From Streptomyces sp. NBC_01296 (GTDB taxonomy: Bacteria > Actinomycetota > Actinomycetes > Streptomycetales > Streptomycetaceae), in the NCBI RefSeq assembly GCF_035984415.1, contig NZ_CP130720.1, positions 6,324,001 to 6,388,000 on the forward strand: 64,000 nt of DNA, written 5' to 3'. A program made the translations under genes and the position numbers. The notes beneath the pieces are model-generated. The model was given only the letters and a program-made list of their open reading frames with translations. It made no database searches and was not told where the DNA came from. Below, piece after piece: positions 58,446-64,000 of this stretch (the stretch's first letter is position 1; each line of letters starts with the position of its first letter).

Positions 58446-60614
58446 ATGCGGCCCGTATCGAAGATCGAACGCACGGTGGCGCCTTTCGAGGTGCTCAGCC
58501 CCTACCAGCCCAGCGGCGACCAGCCGGCGGCCATCGCCGAGCTGGAAAAGCGCATCCGTGCAGGTGAGAAGGATGTCGTCCTGCTGGGTGCGACCGGCAC
58601 CGGCAAGTCGGCGACCACCGCCTGGATGATCGAGAAGCTCCAGCGCCCGACCCTCGTGATGGCGCCGAACAAGACCCTCGCCGCCCAGCTGGCGAACGAG
58701 TTCCGCGAGCTCCTGCCGAACAACGCCGTCGAGTACTTCGTCTCGTACTACGACTACTACCAGCCCGAGGCGTACGTTCCGCAGTCGGACACCTACATCG
58801 AGAAGGACTCCTCGATCAACGAGGAGGTGGAGCGGCTGCGCCACTCCGCGACCAACTCGCTGCTCACCCGGCGCGACGTGATCGTCGTGGCGTCCGTGTC
58901 CTGTATCTACGGCCTCGGCACCCCGCAGGAGTACGTCGACCGGATGGTCCCCCTCAAGGTCGGCGAGGAGATGGACCGGGACCAGCTGCTGCGCCGCTTC
59001 GTCGACATCCAGTACACGCGCAACGACGTGGCCTTCACCCGCGGCACCTTCCGCGTGCGCGGGGACACCATCGAGATCTTCCCGGTCTACGAGGAACTGG
59101 CCGTCCGCATCGAGATGTTCGGCGACGAGATCGAGGCCCTGTCCACCCTGCACCCGCTGACCGGCGAGGTCATCAGCGAGGACCGCGAGCTGTACGTCTT
59201 CCCCGCCAGCCACTACGTCGCCGGCCCCGAGCGCATGGAGAAGGCGGTCGCCGGCATCGAGAAGGAGCTCGCGGAGCGCCTCGCCGAGCTGGAGAAGCAG
59301 GGCAAGATGCTGGAGGCGCAGCGGCTGCGCATGCGCACCACGTACGACCTGGAGATGATGCGCCAGATCGGGTCCTGCTCCGGCATCGAGAACTACTCGC
59401 TGCACATGGACGACCGCGAGCGCGGCTCCGCGCCCAACACCCTCATCGACTACTTCCCCGAGGACTTCCTCCTCGTCATCGACGAGTCGCACGTCACGGT
59501 GCCGCAGATCGGTGCGATGTACGAGGGCGACGCCTCGCGCAAGCGGACCCTGGTCGACCACGGCTTCCGGCTGCCCTCCGCCCTCGACAACCGGCCGCTG
59601 AAGTGGGAGGAGTTCCAGGAGCGGATCGGCCAGACGGTCTACCTGTCGGCGACCCCGGGCAAGTACGAGCTCTCCCGCGGCGACGGCTTCGTCGAGCAGA
59701 TCATCCGCCCCACCGGGCTCATCGACCCCGAGGTCGTGGTCAAGCCCACCGAGGGGCAGATCGACGACCTGGTCCACGAGATCCGGCAGCGGGTGGAGAA
59801 GGACGAGCGCGTCCTGGTCGCCACCCTCACCAAGAAGATGGCCGAGGACCTCACGGACTACTTCCTGGAGCTCGGCATCCAGGTCCGCTACCTGCACAGC
59901 GACGTCGACACCCTGCGCCGCATCGAGCTGCTGCGCGAGCTGCGCGCTGGCGAGTACGACGTCCTGGTCGGCATCAACCTGCTGCGCGAGGGCCTCGACC
60001 TGCCCGAGGTGTCGCTGGTGGCGATCCTCGACGCCGACAAGCAGGGCTTCCTGCGCTCGGGGACCTCCCTGATCCAGACCATCGGCCGCGCGGCGCGCAA
60101 CGTGTCGGGCCAGGTCCACATGTACGCGGACAGCATCACCCCGGCGATGGCGCAGGCGATCGACGAGACCAACCGCCGCCGGGAGAAGCAGGTCGCCTAC
60201 AACACGGCGAACGGGATCGACCCGCAGCCGCTGCGCAAGAAGATCAACGACATCGTCGCCACCATCGCCCGCGAGGAACTGGACACCGAGGAGCTCCTCG
60301 GCACCGGGTACCGCCAGGGGAAGGACGGCAAGGGCGCCAAGGCGCCCGTGCCTTCGCTCGGCGTGGTCAAGGCGGGCCAGGTCACCGTGGGCGGCAAGGG
60401 GGTCAAGGGAGCCAAGGCGGCCAAGGCGGCCAAGGCGGCCGCGTCGCTGACGGACCGTCCGGCCGAGGAACTGGCCGCGCTCATCGAGCAGATGACGGAG
60501 CGGATGCGGGGAGCGGCGGCCGAGCTCCAGTTCGAGGTCGCGGCCCGGATCCGGGACGAGGTGGGCGAGCTGAAGAAGGAGCTGCGGCAGATGAAGGAAG
60601 CGGGCCTCGCCTGA
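58446..60614 (+). CDS. uvrB: UvrABC excinuclease subunit B
   Basis: 722 residues from ATG 58446 (MRPVSKIERTVAPFEV). Walker A GATGTGKSATTA (Lys54), beta-hairpin region YYDYYQPEAYVPQSDTYIEKD, YGLGTPQEY, DESHVTVPQIGAMY, helicase motif V/VI LLREGLDLPEVSLVAILDADKQGFLRS and GRAARN, and a C-terminal UVR motif (AALIEQMTERMRGAAAELQFEVAARIRDE). A Lys/Ala/Gly-rich linker (about 625-665, with KAAKAAKAAKAA from 9-bp repeats near 60413-60440) separates the helicase and UVR parts. It loads at damage with UvrA and recruits UvrC. Confidence 0.97.
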   Translation: MRPVSKIERTVAPFEVLSPYQPSGDQPAAIAELEKRIRAGEKDVVLLGATGTGKSATTAWMIEKLQRPTLVMAPNKTLAAQLANEFRELLPNNAVEYFVSYYDYYQPEAYVPQSDTYIEKDSSINEEVERLRHSATNSLLTRRDVIVVASVSCIYGLGTPQEYVDRMVPLKVGEEMDRDQLLRRFVDIQYTRNDVAFTRGTFRVRGDTIEIFPVYEELAVRIEMFGDEIEALSTLHPLTGEVISEDRELYVFPASHYVAGPERMEKAVAGIEKELAERLAELEKQGKMLEAQRLRMRTTYDLEMMRQIGSCSGIENYSLHMDDRERGSAPNTLIDYFPEDFLLVIDESHVTVPQIGAMYEGDASRKRTLVDHGFRLPSALDNRPLKWEEFQERIGQTVYLSATPGKYELSRGDGFVEQIIRPTGLIDPEVVVKPTEGQIDDLVHEIRQRVEKDERVLVATLTKKMAEDLTDYFLELGIQVRYLHSDVDTLRRIELLRELRAGEYDVLVGINLLREGLDLPEVSLVAILDADKQGFLRSGTSLIQTIGRAARNVSGQVHMYADSITPAMAQAIDETNRRREKQVAYNTANGIDPQPLRKKINDIVATIAREELDTEELLGTGYRQGKDGKGAKAPVPSLGVVKAGQVTVGGKGVKGAKAAKAAKAAASLTDRPAEELAALIEQMTERMRGAAAELQFEVAARIRDEVGELKKELRQMKEAGLA

Positions 60615-60699
60615 CCCGGGGCCGGTCAGTAGGGTTGGCAGCAGCCGCAGGTACATGTGCGCACCCACATCGGGGGCGGGCTAGGAGAGGGGACAGCGC

Positions 60700-61278
60700 G
60701 TGACGGTCAACATGACCAAGGGTCAGGCCATCAGTCTGCAGAAGCAGGACGGGGGCACCCTGACCGCGGTCCGGATGGGCCTCGGCTGGCAGGCGGCCAA
60801 GCGCCGCGGGCTGTTCGGCTCGCGGACCCGGGAGATCGACCTGGACGCGTCGGCGGTGCTCTTCGCCGACAAGCAGCCGGTGGACGTGGTGTTCTTCCGG
60901 CACCTGCAGAGCGACGACGGCTCGGTCCGGCACACCGGTGACAACCTCGTCGGCGGCGCCGGCCAGGGCGGCGACGACGAGTCGATCCTCGTCGACCTCC
61001 AGCGCGTGCCCGTGCACATCGACCAGATCGTCTTCACGGTGAACTCGTTCACCGGCCAGACGTTCCAGGAGGTGCAGAACGCGTTCTGCCGCATCGTCGA
61101 CGAGACCAACGGCCAGGAGCTGGCCCGCTACACCCTGGACGGCGGCGGGCAGTACACCGCGCAGATCATGGCGAAGGTGTCGCGCGCCGGCAGCGGCTGG
61201 CAGATGACGGCCCTCGGCAACCCCGCCAACGGCCGCACCTTCCAGGACCTGATGCCGGCGATCCTGCCGCACCTGTAA
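60700..61278 (+). CDS. TerD-family protein
   Basis: 192 residues from GTG 60700, SD AGGAGAGGGGACAG-type purine run. TerD fold with calcium-binding loops: QKQDGGTLTAVRMGLGWQ, SREIDLDASAVLFADKQPVDVVFF, LQSDDGSVRHTGDNLVGGAGQGGDDESILVDL and FTVNSFTGQTFQEVQNAFCRIVD. TerD-domain proteins are linked to tellurite resistance, stress and, in Streptomyces, to membrane or differentiation effects; the exact role is not known. Followed by a second TerD-related gene and terC. Confidence 0.92.
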   Translation: MTVNMTKGQAISLQKQDGGTLTAVRMGLGWQAAKRRGLFGSRTREIDLDASAVLFADKQPVDVVFFRHLQSDDGSVRHTGDNLVGGAGQGGDDESILVDLQRVPVHIDQIVFTVNSFTGQTFQEVQNAFCRIVDETNGQELARYTLDGGGQYTAQIMAKVSRAGSGWQMTALGNPANGRTFQDLMPAILPHL

Positions 61279-61365
61279 GCCGTACGGCACCACCGCCTTA
61301 CGGCACCACTGCAGTACGGCAGAGCACCGGAACAGAAGAGCAAGGGCGCGGGGGAGGGCTGCACG

Positions 61366-63387
61366 ATGACGGCCGAACTGGTCCGGGGGCAGAACCACCC
61401 CCTGTCCCGGACGCAGGTGGAGATCAGGGTCTCGGCGGGCACGCCCGTCCTGGCCCTGGCCTCGGCCTGCGATGACGCGGGCCGGCTGGCCGGCCCCGAG
61501 TCGGTGGCCCACCCCGGTGCCCGGAACCTGCCCGGACTGGAGGTGCCGGGGGCCGTGGCGGGCGAGCACCGCTTCGCCGTCGACCTCGATGCCGTCGCAC
61601 CGTCCGTGCACCGGCTCGGCGTGGTGCTCGTCCTGCCGCCCGGCGGACCGGTGCGCTTCGGCGCGGCCCCCGCCTCGTACGTGGCCGTGGCCGAGCCGGA
61701 GGGCGCCGAGCTCGCCGGGTACACCGTCACCGGGCTGGAGTCCGAGACCGCCGTGGTGGCCCTCGAGCTCTACCGGCGCCAGGGCGCCTGGAAGGTCCGC
61801 GCCGTGGGCCAGGGGTACGCCGACGGGCTCGGCGCGCTGCTCGCCGACGCCGGACTGGGCGCACCGGCCGCCCTCGCGCTCGCCGCGGCGGTCGTGGGAG
61901 CGGCCGCGCGGGACGAGGCCACGCGGGAGCCCGCGCCCACCGTGTCCCTGCCCGCCGCGCCCCTGCGCCCCGGGGCCGTCCCCGGGGCTCCGCTCGGCCG
62001 CCCGGAACCGCAGGACGCGGCTTCGGCCGTGCCCGCCCCGGCGGCCCCCGAGCAGCCGGAGCCGGCCCCGGTGCCGGTCTCCGGAGCCCCGTACCCCGGT
62101 ATGCCCGGCGCCCCGCCCGGGGACTGCGGCGACGGCCCGCCGACGCTGAGCGCGCCCACCCTCAGCTACGTGCACCCGCGCCGGCGCCGCAGCACCACCG
62201 AGCCGCCCGAACCGGCGCCGCAGCCCGCCGCGCCCGCGCAGCCCGGCCGGCCGCCCGTGCCCGTCGCCGGCGACGCCGCCGGCTGGTCCATGGACGAGCG
62301 GCTCTACAACCAGGTCTGGGGCATGTTCGAGGACCTGGCCCGCTCGGTGGCCGCCTACCGCAGCGCCTGCGACTTCGCCGAGTCCCGGATGGACCGTGAG
62401 CTCGACGAGGCGCTGTCCGACCCCCGCCACCGCCTCGGAGGCTCCGGCAACGCCGCCCGCGACGAGGCCCGGGCCCGCCACGACGAGCTCGTCGACCAGG
62501 CCAAGGCCGTGCTCGACCGGGACCTCGCCCAGCTGATCGCCGAGTCCGAGGTGGTCGAGCCCGCGCTGCCGGCCCCGTACGCCCGCTGGGCCAACCCCGT
62601 CTGGCACGGGCACGGGGTCCCCGAGGAGGCCCCGATGGCCCTGCGCCTCGGCGACCTGCACCTGCCCGAGCGGCCCGACCTGCGCATCCCCATGCTCGTG
62701 CGGCTCCCGCTCGAGCGCGGGCTGTGGATCGACAACGGCCGCACCGGCTCCGAGGCCGCCATGACGATGGACACCGACCGGCTGCGCCGGGCCGCCATGG
62801 ACATGGCCGTCGCCCATGCGGTCCGGCTGCTCGCGGTCCACCCCGGGGACCGGTTCTCCGTGCACGTCATCGACGCTGCCGGGGCGGGGGCCGCCTCCCT
62901 GGCGCCGCTCGTCGCGGCCGGGGCGCTGGCCGGCCCGCCCGCTGCCGGGGCCGCCGGGGTCACCCGGACCCTGGCCGAGCTGACCCGGCGGGTGGACCTC
63001 GTACAGATGGCCGTGCGGGCCGGGGCGCCCGAGGAGCTGCCGCCCGATGTGGACACCGCCGACCAGCTGCTGATCGTGCACGACTTCCCGCACGGCTTCG
63101 ACGACCGGGCCGTCACCCGGCTGCGCTACCTGGCCGACGAGGGTCCGGCGGTCGGCGTGCACCTGCTGATGGTGGCGGACCGCGACGAGGCCTCGGCGTA
63201 CGGGCCGCTGCTCGACCCGCTGTGGCGCTCGCTGATGCGGCTGTCGCCGGTGCCGGACAACCACCTCGCCGACCCGTGGGTCGGCCACGCCTGGACCTTC
63301 GAGCCGGACCTGCCGCCGCAGGGCAGCCGGGTCCTGGAGCAGACCCTGGACCGGATCGCCGCGACCCGGCGCAATGCCCGCCCATGA
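61366..63387 (+). CDS. TerD-related protein fused to a degenerate FtsK/SpoIIIE-like domain
   Basis: 673 residues, SD GGGGGAGGG. Residues 1-165 are a TerD-like domain (ELVRGQNHPLSRTQVEIRVSAG, LPPGGPVRFGAAPASYVAV, GLESETAVVALELYRRQGAWKVRAVGQGYADGL). About 170-300 is a Pro/Ala-rich linker. 300-410 is helical and acidic (GMFEDLARSVAAYRSACDFAESRMDRELDEAL). 420-673 resembles FtsK/SpoIIIE proteins (MLVRLPLERGLWIDNG, DRFSVHVIDAAGAGA, GVHLLMVADRDEAS, PPQGSRVLEQTLDRIA), but there is no Walker A GxxxxGK[ST] and the aspartates of Walker B are weak. So it is probably a non-catalytic scaffold. Function unknown. Confidence 0.8.
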   Translation: MTAELVRGQNHPLSRTQVEIRVSAGTPVLALASACDDAGRLAGPESVAHPGARNLPGLEVPGAVAGEHRFAVDLDAVAPSVHRLGVVLVLPPGGPVRFGAAPASYVAVAEPEGAELAGYTVTGLESETAVVALELYRRQGAWKVRAVGQGYADGLGALLADAGLGAPAALALAAAVVGAAARDEATREPAPTVSLPAAPLRPGAVPGAPLGRPEPQDAASAVPAPAAPEQPEPAPVPVSGAPYPGMPGAPPGDCGDGPPTLSAPTLSYVHPRRRRSTTEPPEPAPQPAAPAQPGRPPVPVAGDAAGWSMDERLYNQVWGMFEDLARSVAAYRSACDFAESRMDRELDEALSDPRHRLGGSGNAARDEARARHDELVDQAKAVLDRDLAQLIAESEVVEPALPAPYARWANPVWHGHGVPEEAPMALRLGDLHLPERPDLRIPMLVRLPLERGLWIDNGRTGSEAAMTMDTDRLRRAAMDMAVAHAVRLLAVHPGDRFSVHVIDAAGAGAASLAPLVAAGALAGPPAAGAAGVTRTLAELTRRVDLVQMAVRAGAPEELPPDVDTADQLLIVHDFPHGFDDRAVTRLRYLADEGPAVGVHLLMVADRDEASAYGPLLDPLWRSLMRLSPVPDNHLADPWVGHAWTFEPDLPPQGSRVLEQTLDRIAATRRNARP

Positions 63388-63442
63388 CCGATCCTTGGGC
63401 TTCTCTTTACCTTTTCGGGCTCTGGCGGGTAACCTGGGCGCG

Positions 63443-63606
63443 CGGAGGGGAGTATTCCTGCTTTCCTGCTACGGCGTACCCGTCAATACGGACCAGTCGG
63501 TCCCGGGGCGCCGGCCCACGGCCTCCAGGCCGCCCGGGCGGAAGAGACCTCCGGCAGCGATGACGCTGACATGTGTGCTGAGCCATCTGCCGGAGGCGAA
63601 TAAGCA
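63443..63606 (+). promoter_or_regulatory. yybP-ykoY manganese riboswitch with SD-sequestering expression platform, leader of terC
   Basis: Signature blocks in order: P1 5' strand CGGAGG (63443-63448) followed by GGAGTATT (63449-), then CGTCAATACGG (63481-63491), hairpins GACC-AGTC-GGTC (63491-63502) and CGGCC-TCCA-GGCCG (63519-63532), CGCCCGGG pairing back to CCCGGGGCG (63503-63538), GGAAGAGACC, then P1 3' strand CCTCCG (63548-63553). The 10-nt CCTCCGGCAG (63548-63557) is fully complementary to CTGCCGGAGG (63587-63596), which holds the SD GGAGG (63592-63596). Ligand-stabilised P1 would free the SD; without ligand it is paired. yybP-ykoY riboswitches sense Mn2+ and commonly control TerC-family exporters. 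Confidence 0.85.
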
Positions 63607-64000
63607 GTGGATGTTTCGTTGACCCTCTGGGTGCTGACCATTCTCGGTCTGAGCATCCTCATCGGCGCCGATTTCTTCATCGGCCGCAAGCCCCATGACG
63701 TGTCGGTGAAGGAAGCCGGCATATGGACGGTCGTCTGGATCGTCCTCGCCGTGCTCTTCGGCCTCGGACTGATGTTCTTCGGCAACAGCCAGGCCTCCCA
63801 GGAGTTCTTCGCCGGCTTCATCACCGAGAAGTCCCTGAGCGTGGACAACCTGTTCGTGTTCGTCCTGATCATGGCCAAGTTCGCGGTGCCCTCCCAGCTC
63901 CAGCAGCGCGTGCTGCTGGTGGGCGTGCTGATCGCCCTGGTGCTCCGCGCGATCTTCATCGCCGCCGGCGCCGCGATCATCACCAACTTCTCGTGGGTCT
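63607..64000 (+). CDS. terC: TerC family membrane protein (5' part only)
   Basis: 131 residues visible from GTG 63607; the gene continues beyond the window. SD GGAGG 10 bp upstream, inside the riboswitch platform. Helices start VDVSLTLWVLTILGLSILIGADFF, then WTVVWIVLAVLFGLGLMFFG, and the TerC signature FFAGFITEKSLSVDNLFVFVLIMAKF with the acidic residues that bind metal (TEKSLSVDN). The family exports Mn2+ or protects secreted metalloenzymes. Regulation by the manganese riboswitch fits this. Confidence 0.93.
   Translation, partial: MDVSLTLWVLTILGLSILIGADFFIGRKPHDVSVKEAGIWTVVWIVLAVLFGLGLMFFGNSQASQEFFAGFITEKSLSVDNLFVFVLIMAKFAVPSQLQQRVLLVGVLIALVLRAIFIAAGAAIITNFSWV

Noticed and set aside
63374..63622. 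82-residue frame before terC
   Set aside because: It lies inside the riboswitch and has no SD; the conserved RNA explains the sequence.

Overview
The window is about 72% G+C. Third codon positions are almost always G or C, GTG starts are frequent, and the genes are typical of Streptomyces: a sortase-anchored chaplin, a regulator with a rare TTA codon, branched-chain amino-acid ABC genes with GTGA overlaps, an ANTAR regulator, TerD/TerC, SNF2 plus SWIM, and DUF3068, DUF6343, DUF2293 and DUF4184 proteins. The order pyk, response regulator, liv operon, polA, rpsA, coaE, uvrB, terD, terC suggests conserved chromosomal core with a few accessory insertions. There are no insertion sequences, phage genes or CRISPR arrays.

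Layout. 1-3 kb: a decarboxylase/N-hydroxylase pair of hydroxamate-siderophore type. 3-7 kb: a Tat-exported 5'-nucleotidase, a secreted GH16 glucanase with a CBM13, and an alpha/beta hydrolase. 7-11 kb: a translationally coupled operon of a large LuxR (LAL) regulator with a TTA codon, a SIMPL protein and a GNAT. 11-14.5 kb: pyk, a LAGLIDADG-type protein, a tRNA with anticodon CAA and a PdtaR-like antiterminator. 14.5-20.3 kb: the livFGMH and binding-protein operon. 20.8-27 kb: a lipoprotein, a thioesterase, an FdhF/YdeP oxidoreductase and polA. 27-36 kb: DUF4184, a lytic transglycosylase, a small membrane peptide with DUF3068, HrpB, a methyltransferase and rpsA with a long structured leader. 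36-43 kb: PAC2, coaE, a TPR protein, DUF6343 and the SNF2/SWIM pair. 43-49 kb: a 1,671-residue DUF4011 helicase-nuclease of defence type, a 13-bp minisatellite and a HAD protein. 49-58 kb: a chaplin, DUF2293, cupins, a uridine-kinase-like protein, a lipoprotein, the pseudouridine catabolic pair, an internally deleted methyltransferase, an MFS transporter, ogt and a secreted GDPD. 58-64 kb: uvrB, two TerD-type proteins and terC behind a manganese riboswitch.

Two regulatory results stand out. First, polA, ogt, uvrB and the SNF2 helicase all carry a promoter of the form TGTCRG-N10-TANNNT, matching the RecA-independent (PafBC) DNA-damage promoter of mycobacteria. In polA, ogt and uvrB the -10 box ends only 6-7 nt before the start codon, which predicts leaderless mRNAs. 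This points to a dispersed DNA-damage regulon. Second, the terC leader contains a yybP-ykoY (Mn2+) riboswitch whose P1 3' strand can instead pair, over 10 bp, with the Shine-Dalgarno region. The rpsA leader also hides its ribosome binding site in a perfect 10-bp stem. Other points of interest are a 27-bp perfect palindrome between the tRNA and the LAGLIDADG gene, and the short variable arm of that tRNA despite its leucine anticodon.
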